Source: Zelonia costaricensis (taxonomy: Eukaryota; Euglenozoa; Kinetoplastea; Trypanosomatida; Trypanosomatidae). From it: 64,000 nt of DNA. The notes under the pieces were generated by a model. The model was not told the origin of the DNA and did not search any database. It saw only the letters and a program-made list of their open reading frames with translations. The stretch is from the NCBI GenBank assembly GCA_030849075.1, contig JASAOO010003518.1, forward strand, positions 26,758 through 90,757. Reading direction: 5' to 3'. Shown here one piece after another: positions 22,154 to 31,300 of the stretch (position 1 is the stretch's first letter; each line of letters opens with the position of its first letter). Both the position numbers and the translations under genes were made by a program.

Positions 22154-24352
22154 TCATAGTAGCGCGCGCTCAAACTGGTCCAGCAGGGGGTCCTGATGGG
22201 GCGCGGTGCCGAGCCGCCGCCAGTCGCTGAGCGCGCGCTCCGCCTCTGCCGGGCTCTGACCCAGCGCTGCGGCGAGGAGGCGCGCGGCGCCCTCCGCCTC
22301 TGCCTGATACTGTGTCTTGTGTGCCGCCAGGTGCTGCGCCCACGCATTGGCTGCGTACCGCGTGTGCAGCGTTCGCTCCGTCTGCAGCTCCGCCGCGATG
22401 CCGTAGAAGTTGCCTTCGAGCGACTGCGCGGCCGCCTCGCCGGCGCCCCCACCGGCCTCCGCCGGAGTGCGGCGGTCCAGAACGCGGCTCATGGCTCGCT
22501 GCTGCAGCTGGCTCTCCATGAGCAGCTCCATGCGGCTGGCGTATCGAAGGAGCTCATGTCCGCTTTCGCGAGCGGCGCGCAAGATGACGGCGACGGTGCG
22601 CACGTCTTCCGGCTCCAGGGGGGCACCCATTTGCCGAGCCAGCGTGATGGTGTGCAGCGCCACCTCAACCGCGGTTGTCGTGGCGTCAGCGTACCAGACA
22701 GGTGACGACACCTGCTCGCTCGCCGCTATCGTCGTGGCGACACGGTGGAGCAGCGCCGAGAGCTCCCGCTGACTGAGCAGCCGCAGCGCACGGCGGATGT
22801 GGCGCGGGTTCCACGGCAGGGCGAGGGCAGCGGTGTGCGTAGCGGCTGCCGACGCCAGAATCATCTTGAGGCCTGCCGTGGCATTGTGCCACTGCTTGAT
22901 CAGTCGCGTGTGCAGGAAGCCGGCCGTCTCCACCGCAAAGACGGCGACCCGAGTGTGGCGCGACGTCGACTGCAGCGTAGCCAGGGCGTAGCAGAGTGTG
23001 ACTGGCGACCAGCGGCCACCGGCGCGCGCGGCGGTGTCCTGCAGCACATGCAGGTCCTCCTCCTCGGCGTCCCCGCCGCTCTCCCCCTCTGCGTTTGCGT
23101 CGTGGTGCCGGGTCCGTGGGCCGTAGTGGCGGAACGGATTCACGACGAGACCCCACGCCGCCCTGAGCAGCGATGCCTGCGAGCACGGACCAGCAGCAAG
23201 CGACAGCGTCGTTTCGATCAGAGACGCGATCTTCTGCGCGTTCGGCATCGCGACAAACGCGGCGGGGTCATGCGACGACGACGATGACGCCACCACCACT
23301 AGCTCCTCGGCGTGGTCGTCGTAAAAGGTCGAGAAAGGGACGCGGGGCACGGTAAGCGCGTCGAACGGCATCGCCTCGACGGCGCCGGCGCCGGGGACGA
23401 GACCGATGAACTGAAGGTTCTCCTTGGCGCGCGCACAGGTCAGGGCTAGATGAAAGGGTCCGGCAAAGCACACGTCCTCGACGGGGATGCTAGTCGTAAC
23501 GCTCAGCACGGTCGCGGCCACCGCAGAGGTAGGGGGGCGGGCAGTTTTGTCAGCAGCAGCCATTTGAGGGAGCTGCACCACCTCCACCTTTTTCGCAGGC
23601 GCCGCGTACACGGCCACGAGCGCGTGCTCATTTTCGTCGTTGAAGACTGCCATGCGGGCACTCCGGACCGGCTTCGACACCTTGCACGAGAGCCTCTCGA
23701 CGGTGGCGAAAGCCGTACTGGACGACGGTTGGCCCTTGAGGGCCCGCACGTCGAGGTGCACCAGCGCAAGGGTGCCCGCAAGCGTGAGCACGAGAAGGGT
23801 GTTCTTGTCGAATGCGGCAATGGCAGCGACACCCTCTTCCTCAAGCTCCGTCGCGACGCGCCGCGGTGGCGCCATGAACTGCCGCCACTCCTTGTTCTCC
23901 TTTCGGCTCTGCACCGGGACATCCAGCCGAGAGGCGACAAAGATGCACTGCGCCGACGAGGGCGACGACGTACCCTTGACGGGCTGAGCAACGCCACACA
24001 CTATATTCGCGCACAGCGCGACTAGGTGCGTCGTGGCGGCGTCTGCGAGGCAGCCCACCCTCTCGACACCCCACTGCACCGCCCAGGTGTCGCACCGCAC
24101 GAGGACGGTTGCGAAGAAGGAGTCCGACGCGTTGAAGGCGAGCGCAACGTGATCACCAGCACTGTGGCTCGCCTTGGCGCCTGGGCGACGCACACCGAAC
24201 GCGGAGAACGCCACGTGATCGGCCTCCACCGCCTCGCCCTCGCCCTCCTTCGTGACAAGCCTGATCGTGGCTGGGACGCCCTCGCCATGGCAGCTTGCAA
24301 AGTGTGAGCCCCAGGCAATCTTGCCATCACGCGAGACGGCGGCACGCTGCAT
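22154..24352 (-). CDS. Conserved protein, possible beta-propeller plus Utp12-like C-terminus
   Basis: This protein of 732 residues is not recognised with certainty. The first 400 or so residues are rich in short beta-strand-like segments with alternating hydrophobics and repeated small turns, as in WD/beta-propeller proteins. The last 300 are helical, and the stretch around HIRRALRLLSQRELSALLHRV through SRMELLMESQLQ recalls the Utp12 domain found at the C-termini of small-subunit processome propellers such as Utp5/WDR43. If so it would act in the nucleolus on pre-18S rRNA. Start choice is uncertain: 24352 (MQRAAVSRDGK) is the first ATG after the AG at 24394-24393, while ATGs at 24418 and 24466 are in frame upstream. 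Confidence 0.75.
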   Translation of the reverse strand: MQRAAVSRDGKIAWGSHFASCHGEGVPATIRLVTKEGEGEAVEADHVAFSAFGVRRPGAKASHSAGDHVALAFNASDSFFATVLVRCDTWAVQWGVERVGCLADAATTHLVALCANIVCGVAQPVKGTSSPSSAQCIFVASRLDVPVQSRKENKEWRQFMAPPRRVATELEEEGVAAIAAFDKNTLLVLTLAGTLALVHLDVRALKGQPSSSTAFATVERLSCKVSKPVRSARMAVFNDENEHALVAVYAAPAKKVEVVQLPQMAAADKTARPPTSAVAATVLSVTTSIPVEDVCFAGPFHLALTCARAKENLQFIGLVPGAGAVEAMPFDALTVPRVPFSTFYDDHAEELVVVASSSSSHDPAAFVAMPNAQKIASLIETTLSLAAGPCSQASLLRAAWGLVVNPFRHYGPRTRHHDANAEGESGGDAEEEDLHVLQDTAARAGGRWSPVTLCYALATLQSTSRHTRVAVFAVETAGFLHTRLIKQWHNATAGLKMILASAAATHTAALALPWNPRHIRRALRLLSQRELSALLHRVATTIAASEQVSSPVWYADATTTAVEVALHTITLARQMGAPLEPEDVRTVAVILRAARESGHELLRYASRMELLMESQLQQRAMSRVLDRRTPAEAGGGAGEAAAQSLEGNFYGIAAELQTERTLHTRYAANAWAQHLAAHKTQYQAEAEGAARLLAAALGQSPAEAERALSDWRRLGTAPHQDPLLDQFERALL

Positions 24353-24974
24353 TTTCGTTTGCGATGAAAGCGAAGGACGCTGGCTGAGTGAGCTCGCATA
24401 GATTGAAGCAGAAGACATGTGCAAAGTCGAGAGTCGGAATAGTTGACAGAGAAAGAAGAAGTGCATTTGTCCTTGCCTACTCTTCGTTTTGAAGCGCACG
24501 ACCTCCCGTGCACCGGACCTTTTGCTGCTCAGGCTCTGCAGTTCCCTGATGCGCGGACGCCGCCACACGGCATCTCCTCTGTGCCCCACGATGATGAGGC
24601 TGGAAGGCACCGAAACCCCGTGGGGGCCCTCTTTTCAAATCCGAGCACAGCTTCAAGCTGCACCCGTCGCTCGACTTCGCCGACCTCAAGCAGAAGACAA
24701 GCGAAGCAACGGAGCCGAGACGCTCCTTTTTAAGCGGGTGCCCTAGAGGCAGTCGGGGCATACAGAGCGCTCAGCCTCACATTTTGCGTACGTTTTTGTT
24801 CGTGTTTGTGTATGTTTTTTTTTCTTTGTCCACTAACTACTGTCAACTACAAAAGTGCTTTGCCGTAGGTGAAAAAAGGTGCTTATGTAAGAAGAGAGAG
24901 GAAAAAACAAAGGGTCCTAGAAGGTCGCAGATACGAGACGGTAGAAGAATCGATCTTAGCTGCTGGCCAGAGCT
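24353..24974. other. Spacer between ATP synthase c and the 22154 gene
   Basis: About 620 bases of 3'UTR and splice region. A minus-strand pyrimidine tract lies at about 24447-24460. No gene is seen. Confidence 0.6.
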
Positions 24975-25295
24975 CTACGAGAAGAGCATGAGGAAGGCGA
25001 GCATCAGCGCGAACAGGCCAATAGCCTCCGTCAGGGCGAAGCCGAGAATGGCGTAGTTGAAGAGCATCTTGGTGAGGTTGGGCTGGCGGGCGCAGGCGAT
25101 GAGGAGGGAGCCGAAGATCGTACCAATACCCATGCCGACGCCGGCGAGGGCGATGGCGGCGAGGCCGGTGCCGACGTAGTGCAGGCCCTGCACAGAGATG
25201 GCCACCGTGGAGGCCTTGCGCGGCGCGACGACAAGAGCGCTGGAGGCGGCGGCCGCGCGGCGGGCCACGGGCTGAGCAATAGCACGGCGCATCAT
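24975..25295 (-). CDS. ATP9: Mitochondrial ATP synthase subunit c (subunit 9)
   Basis: This is the proteolipid of the rotor ring of the mitochondrial F1Fo ATP synthase, which carries protons across the inner membrane. The 106-residue precursor has an Arg/Ala-rich presequence (about 1-30) and then two membrane helices (about 38-66 and 79-104) joined by the polar loop RQPNLT (70-75). The proton-binding carboxylate is Glu90 in ALTEAIGLF. The ATG at 25295 is doubled (MM), so translation could begin one codon later. Being nuclear-encoded with a presequence is the norm for kinetoplastids. It lies next to the MIC10-like gene. Confidence 0.95.
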   Translation of the reverse strand: MMRRAIAQPVARRAAAASSALVVAPRKASTVAISVQGLHYVGTGLAAIALAGVGMGIGTIFGSLLIACARQPNLTKMLFNYAILGFALTEAIGLFALMLAFLMLFS

Positions 25296-25729
25296 TTTCG
25301 AGTGTGTGTGTTTGAGAGAGGAGGGGTAGGGCTGAGTAGGGAGACGGAAGGGCACAGAGAAGCGACCGGGACTCTAGAGAAAAGGTGATCGAGCGGCGCC
25401 AAGACAGGTTTACGGAGCAAAGAAAGAGGAAAGTCGTGGAGTGGATAGGAGGGACAGAGAAAAGCATGACTAACAGCGTTGAGCAAAGCTGATTTACACT
25501 TCTGCACAGCTTCTTCGCACGCGTTGAAAACGGGTGACAGTGACAACGGACGAAGGGCGTCAAGTGCTGCACCGTGAGTAGGTGGCACCTCCTTTTTTTA
25601 TAATATACCACATGCCTTTTCCGTCTCTTGGTTTGTAATTCGGCTACAAAAAACGCTACGCACCGTTCGTGCTCGAGGATGTGTTTGTGGTTGTGTGGAG
25701 AGTGAGTGGGAGGTGAAAAGCACCAGACC
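25296..25729. other. Spacer upstream of ATP synthase c
   Basis: About 430 bases. A predicted trans-splice AG on the minus strand lies at about 25333-25332, roughly 37 bases before the ATG. No gene is seen. Confidence 0.6.
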
Positions 25730-26014
25730 TCATGCACTGTTCTTCGGCGGTGAAACCTGAGCAGACCACACAGTTTCCGCGGCGACGTCGTGGCCAAGAA
25801 CGTACCTGGTGTCTACGTAAGCCTTGCCGATGCCGCAACCGGTCCCAAATGCAGTGACAGCGGCGCGTGCGGCTACAGAGCGAAAGACAACCATTGAAAC
25901 AGCCCCGCCGCAGAGAAACCCAAAGCTCATCATCTTCAAGGTGTCGTCCGTGATGTACGACCACTTCTGCGACTCGGTAAGCGAGTCGCGGTCAATAAGA
26001 GTGCTCTCCCCCAT
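25730..26014 (-). CDS. MIC10: MIC10-like MICOS subunit
   Basis: This small protein of 94 residues has the two-helix hairpin pattern of MIC10, the subunit that bends the mitochondrial inner membrane at crista junctions. The first hydrophobic helix (about 28-48) has a GFLCGG motif. The second (about 52-66) carries the diagnostic GxGxGxG string at Gly57, 59, 61 and 63. There is no cleavable presequence, as expected. The C-terminal 25 residues are soluble. The start is the first ATG in frame. It is adjacent to subunit c of ATP synthase, another protein that shapes the inner membrane. The motif is seen directly; the family assignment is strong but rests on pattern only. Confidence 0.82.
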   Translation of the reverse strand: MGESTLIDRDSLTESQKWSYITDDTLKMMSFGFLCGGAVSMVVFRSVAARAAVTAFGTGCGIGKAYVDTRYVLGHDVAAETVWSAQVSPPKNSA

Positions 26015-26381
26015 TGTCGCTCAAAGCCTGGGAGTCACTTTGTCGCGTTCAAGAGGCCTGCAAGACCTATATGTACTTCGGTGGGATGCCGCTACTTTGA
26101 TGGGCGACTGTGGATTTTTTTATTTTTCGTTCTCGAATTACAGAGAGCGCCAAGGAGTGAGGAAAAAGTGCGAGCACGAGGCATGTCACCGAATGGCCAG
26201 AGAGCATGAGAATGCAACCGTTGCAATGCGCGGCGTTGCTCGTCACGTTTCGAGCTCGAGATGCAAGATAAGTGCATCCTAAGCAGCTTTAAGCCGCTTT
26301 GCTGCTGTTGCCGTCAGTTCTTTTGTTAAATTTGGAAGGCGTAAAAAAAGGAAAGGAAAAGTGATGACAGATGCCAAGTAC
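26015..26381. other. Spacer between RPL36 and MIC10
   Basis: About 370 bases with no gene seen. It contains the RPL36 3'UTR and the MIC10 splice region. Confidence 0.6.
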
Positions 26382-26699
26382 TTAATGATGCTTCTTCGTG
26401 GCGTGACGAAGCGCCTCCTCCATCTTCGCGCGCTTCTTCTTCGCCGCAGTAAAGTCACCCAGGCGCTTCTTGCAGTACTTGAGGGCGCGCTTCTCCTTGC
26501 CGACACGCAGGAACTCCTGCACACGCTTCTCCAGGGGCGACAGGCCGACGAGGTCCGCAATGATGGCCTTGACAGCGCGCAGGTGCTTGTGCGGCACGGC
26601 AAAGCGGTCGTTCGGCGACGGCTGGCGCGGGCGGCGGGTCGTCACGTGGCCCTTGTTGAAGCCGGCAATGATGCCGGTGCGGGGGGTAGGTGCGGACAT
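26382..26699 (-). CDS. RPL36: 60S ribosomal protein L36 (eL36)
   Basis: This basic protein of 105 residues is the usual eL36 size. The opening TGIIAGFNKGH, the central VGLSPLEKRVQEFLRVGKEKRALKYCKKRLG and the Lys/Arg-rich end are characteristic. It is a structural component of the large ribosomal subunit in the cytoplasm. A textbook pyrimidine tract ends in an AG at 26710-26709, only nine bases before the ATG, which fixes the start. It is the second gene of the minus-strand unit. Confidence 0.96.
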   Translation of the reverse strand: MSAPTPRTGIIAGFNKGHVTTRRPRQPSPNDRFAVPHKHLRAVKAIIADLVGLSPLEKRVQEFLRVGKEKRALKYCKKRLGDFTAAKKKRAKMEEALRHATKKHH

Positions 26700-27156
26700 G
26701 ATCGTCACCTGTGCGGGAAAAGCAAACCCAGTTGTGAGGAATGATACAACGGGGTGAAATGTGCAGTTAACGTAGGCGCATGACAAGCAGCCGAGGAAAC
26801 AGGCGGGAGAGAGTTAAAGTGCAGGAGAATGGCAGCGGCTGAAAGCACTTGCCTATGTCACATTTTGGAGAAACAAAAACCTACGTGTTTTCTAGGTTTT
26901 TTTTAAGAGCGCCTTTTCCACGTAACGACAAGCTTTAAAGCCCCTTCAAACTGATGCTGTCTTCGCCTTCGTAACAAGCGATATCGAAGGAAAGAGCACG
27001 GATCGGTCACTTGTGCTTTCGGAGCCGGTCGCTATTTCAATTTGTTGATCCCGTGGCTCTTGTTGCCGTGTGAGAAATGTTGTGCCGCCTCGACAGAATA
27101 AAAAGCAGTTTTGCGTAGGAAAGTCATCGCTGCAGAAAAGCGAGCACATCACCGGC
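26700..27156. other. Spacer between the Aat-like gene and RPL36
   Basis: About 460 bases. Apart from the RPL36 splice signal I see only A/T-rich 3'UTR sequence. Confidence 0.6.
26709..26727 (-). promoter_or_regulatory. Predicted trans-splice acceptor of RPL36
   Basis: The minus strand reads a T/C-rich tract ending CACAG, with AG at 26710-26709. The 5'UTR would be nine bases plus the spliced leader. Confidence 0.75.
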
Positions 27157-28302
27157 TCAACACTTTCGGCTTTTTCGCTCTGCTTTACGCTGGATTGCAG
27201 CCTCCTTCTTCTGGCGCTTCTTTCGCTGCGCCTTGCTGTTCAGGTCAGCAACAGCAGGCGGTGAGGTGCTTTTGAAGAACTCGCACACACTACGCCCAGC
27301 GTGAAGTTCCTGCAAAGAGGCGAGGACTAGATCCGTTGAGTGCGTGCGTCGTGCTGCAATGAGCTTCTGCCATTTTTTTCGAGGCAGAGGCACGCAGCTC
27401 AGGGTGCGTTTGTAGTCCATCATCATGCCAAGATCCCAGACTTTGCACCCGGCAGCTTTCATGCACATGCCAGTGACGCGCAGCTGCAAGGCGCCACCGC
27501 CGCTAATGCAGTATGCGCCGGTCGCTGAAGCGTAAACGTCGCCGACAAGATAGCCGACTTCGCCCGCAACCAGCTCTCCCTCTTCGATAGTCTGCGTGCT
27601 CGACGGAGCGGTGACTGGACCGTACTGTCGACGTCGAATAGCAGTGACAATAATCTTAGTGGCGTACTTGGCGGGGTTGAAAAACATATGCAGAAGGCAT
27701 ATGCGCAGGCGCTGGCACAGCCAGTTCTCGCCGTGCTGCTTGCGAATCAGCGTAAAAACATCGACAAGGTCCTCCTCGCGGTTGATGTAGACGTCAAACG
27801 CTGGGCGTTTTGTCGTTTCGTTTGGTAACCGGGTCAGTTTCTTTGAAACTCCCAGGCGATCCTCGTCAAAGATGCCTTCCTCCCCCTCACAAAAAGGGAA
27901 GCCGCCGATAGTGTTTCGCTGCGCCGGGCCATCAGCAAGCGCGCACAGACTCCGTTCTACGTGCAGCTTCGGCGCGAAAACAAAAAAGTTGTCACCAACC
28001 TCCACGGTGAGAGGAAAGATCCCGCGCTGGCAGCAAGCATCGATCAGGTTCGGATCGTACAGGGGTGAAAACCCGAGCTCGTTCTTGCCTTTCAGTTTGG
28101 CCGGAAGTTCGTCAAGATCCGCCTCGTCCTTCACTGGCGGCCAATACCGCGAAAGCTGCTGGATACCCGCGCGATTCAAAAGCACGAGGTGGCGCACGTC
28201 AGCCTTGCCCTTCGCCGTCTCAACCTCTGCGGCGATGTCATATTCTTTCTTTCCACCTTCACGAAAGTGGGCAGTGGCCCGATTCAGGTACGTGGCGCGC
28301 AT
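27157..28302 (-). CDS. Leucyl/phenylalanyl-tRNA-protein transferase-like protein
   Basis: This protein of 381 residues resembles bacterial Aat, which adds Leu or Phe from aminoacyl-tRNA to N-termini as N-degron signals. Matching blocks come in the same order: LIDACCQRGIFPL (87-99) against the family's AY-RGIFPW, HVERSL (114-119) against HISRS, GELVAGEVGYLVGDVY (242-257) against ELVGG-YG, and GCKVWDLGMMMDY (285-297) through PLPRKKW against the DCQVLN...IPRR region. Against E. coli Aat as I remember it, Asp186 is kept (Asp290) but the Gln188 position is Gly292 and the ESMF motif is lost. Activity is therefore doubtful or changed. The protein is longer than bacterial Aat (about 234), with an 80-residue N-terminal extension, an insert at about 125-190 and a Lys/Arg-rich C-terminus. 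It is the first gene of the minus-strand unit. Confidence 0.8.
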   Translation of the reverse strand: MRATYLNRATAHFREGGKKEYDIAAEVETAKGKADVRHLVLLNRAGIQQLSRYWPPVKDEADLDELPAKLKGKNELGFSPLYDPNLIDACCQRGIFPLTVEVGDNFFVFAPKLHVERSLCALADGPAQRNTIGGFPFCEGEEGIFDEDRLGVSKKLTRLPNETTKRPAFDVYINREEDLVDVFTLIRKQHGENWLCQRLRICLLHMFFNPAKYATKIIVTAIRRRQYGPVTAPSSTQTIEEGELVAGEVGYLVGDVYASATGAYCISGGGALQLRVTGMCMKAAGCKVWDLGMMMDYKRTLSCVPLPRKKWQKLIAARRTHSTDLVLASLQELHAGRSVCEFFKSTSPPAVADLNSKAQRKKRQKKEAAIQRKAERKSRKC

Positions 28303-28340
28303 GGGATCTGTCGTCGTGTCGACGCTTCCACCCTGCAGTG

Positions 28341-28377
28341 CTGTGAATAGTCAGCGTAACGAAAGAACAAAAACAGA
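28341..28377 (-). promoter_or_regulatory. Predicted trans-splice acceptor of the Aat-like gene
   Basis: A minus-strand T-rich tract (plus-strand A-rich at about 28360-28377) runs to CACAG with AG at 28342-28341. The predicted 5'UTR is about 38 bases. This would be the first acceptor of the leftward unit. Confidence 0.6.
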
Positions 28378-31300
28378 TTTGGGAGATGCAAGGAATACAA
28401 TGACGCAGAGATTGGAAAGACGCGATGCAGCGCCACGAGCAACACAGCCGCAGCTCTAAGACTCGCGGTTTTTTTTTTCGCCAATCCCTCTGCGTGTTTC
28501 AGATACCAATTGCATGCCACCTGACCCGCAGGCAATTGTTGAAGCGTTGGCTTTGTCGCGTTTAAAGCGCTGAATAACGATCCTGCCTGCGTTGAATATG
28601 TACCTAATGCGGTGCCTACTCACGACCTTCGCGCATTGAGGCACGGCCCTCCGGTGAACCAGATCTCGCCTCTGAGGCCAGAACCCCAGGACAACCCCCA
28701 ACTTGCGACCAGCATTCCCCGGCGAGTTGGATGCAGCGGTAGCCGCCCCTCGCATCCGGTGCGGCGCGGCCAGCAATGTCATTCGCTTTCAGTTCTTGCG
28801 CCAAAAACAAGGCGATGTGTTGCACTCGGGTGCGGGGTCACCATGACACAACATGGCAGGGCACCCCCCCCCATCCGCGACCCCAGCCTTTCTTCGCCCC
28901 CCCCCCACGCCCCTGGATCTCTTCCCACACCCTGTTTGCCCCCCCCCCCACCATGGCCAACCACCACCGCCAAAGTCCGGGCGACGACCCCACGGCAGAG
29001 GCGTTTTGGCGCCCCCACCAGCACGCCCCCGGCCGGCCAAGCCCCCCTCCTTCTTTGGGTCGCCCAATAGGTCGTGACTCCAAAGCCGAGCGATCGGCAG
29101 CGCGTACTTGATCCACGTAACGTGAGATCTACAGGTTGTGGTGAGTCCGAATGTGCTGGTGGCTGAGTTGAAAGCAGCCACCGTTCAGGTTTTCCCAGAG
29201 CTTGCGAGGGGAATGGAGGGGACGGAAAAAAGAAAAAGATATGGTCAGCGGGTCAGATCGGTGATCTGTGCCTGTGTTGTAAACGCATGATTCACTCCTT
29301 CACTTGCATCGCCTGTCTGTCTTGACTCTCTCCTGTTTCTATGTTTATTGCGCAAACTGGGCAGAGCGTCACCCAGCGTAAAAAACTCCGGTCTCTCAGA
29401 GAATTCCACCCGCCCGCCCCCCGTCCCCACCACGGCAGGGGGACCGATAGGATCTCTCGAAGGATCCATGAGCTGGGTAGTGTTTCCCCAGCACCTCGCA
29501 TCGCGAAGACATCGTTGAGATCAGGCTGGAGCCGGGAAAAGCGAAACACTAGAGAGATCTTTAGGGGCATTATGAGAGGGCGGCTGATAAGCGGAAGTGT
29601 GAGTGGGTCCTAGGGGATGGAGTGTTGACCTGGGGCTCGCGAGTTGTGCATTCCAAAATACCGTGACGTATCATTTACCACTGTTGACTTCCTAGCCTTC
29701 ATAGCTCCTGTGCGCAAAGAGCCCCCCGTATCGCCACGGCCTCTACACCACCCAGCGCTTTGGAAAACGCACACCTTACAGATTGCCCAGCCGCCGACGA
29801 GCATCAAAAAACACAGCCTTTCAGCGAGACCGAGGCAGGGGCGAAGTAAACCCACACACGCCTCCCCCCCCCCCTGCGGTACCCTAGAGCGCCCACAAAG
29901 AGAGAAGAGGCACGGGGAAATCACCACCAGACACACACAACGGTTGAGTTCCCTCCCCCCAAAGACCGTTTAGGATATTCCAGCTGCCCAAACGAGGCGA
30001 CCACAAACCGCCGCCCCCGGGGCACAGTGCCACGTGTGAATCGTATTTTCGGCGTTCATAATGCCTTTTCCCGGACGATCCGACCACTCTTGCCCAGGTC
30101 AGTGACGCTGACGCAGCGCAAACCGCGTTGCGGGAAGGCGTTGAACTTTCAGAGACTTGTACCACGGGAAGCGAGCACGACACGACCCTCAGCACGAGTA
30201 TTGCAAAGCCCACATTCTCTGGCGCACGGCGTCACAACCAACTGATCCTCAGGCCAAACGACATTCCATCCAAAGGGGACAGGCACCACCGACCTCTTGG
30301 GATCGACATTCAACCGATGCGCCCGTGGGCGAGCACGCGGAAGCGGTCCTGGGAAGAGCGGCCGCCAGGCTGTCGAAGCTGGGTGCGGTGTGCGCGGCGT
30401 AAGGGGAGGCTGCGAAAGACGAGCCCCACAAATTCCGCAACGCCCCCATTCAATCAAGGCTGGTACACAGAGGAACCGCATGGTTGGAAAGTGCCGGCCC
30501 AAAATAACGGAAGCCCCTGGAACACCCCGGCGTGAGGGTTCTTATGGTCGTTCTGGCCACTACCACGCCGTTGTTTAATGGGCGAACCTCCCATGCCAGA
30601 ACCCGCAGCCCACCCCCCCCGTCCCGCGTGACAGCGGGGAGATACAGTTTTGTGCGCGTGAGATGGGGGGACGGATTCAGGCGGATCCAGAACCGCTTTT
30701 TTGAGGGGTTCTATACGGTTAGCGAACTTGAGCGGGGCGTGCGAGCCCCCGGTGGCCCACCGGCCCCCACTATCCCGGCATTTTCTCTTGAGAGCGAAGC
30801 CCCAAGCTGGGACAACCCCCACCCCCCGCCAGCTGAGGAGCGCGTCGCCTGCCTGCGGCGCCTCGGAAAAACTAGGGTTCTTTTGTATCCCCCACCCTGA
30901 GCCGATGGAGCGGCAAAGACGGAGGCGCGGTCGGCGGCGCGCGGCCGCACTCTACAAAAAGGGGGTGGGGGCAGCAGCTTTGCAGAAGGTGGCGTGCGGC
31001 CCGTGCGCCCGCAGCTGCCGAACTGTGTGCGGCCATCTGGAGACAGAATGGCCTGGTCTGACCGTCCTCTTCCCCACCCATCGGGCATCCGCAAAACGCC
31101 AGTGGCAGTGGTAAAAGTGGGCCACCACACCGGGCAGCGCCGAAGACACACCCCACGACCCCCAAGGTCGGTATTCTCGGGCGAAAACGGTCACCATTTC
31201 TCACGCCGACGAAAATGCAAGTGCACCTCTCTTCCCGCTTGAATTTGGGTCACCGTGAGCTCCGCCACTGGGACGGGGGTTGGGATAGCTGGCGAAAGCG

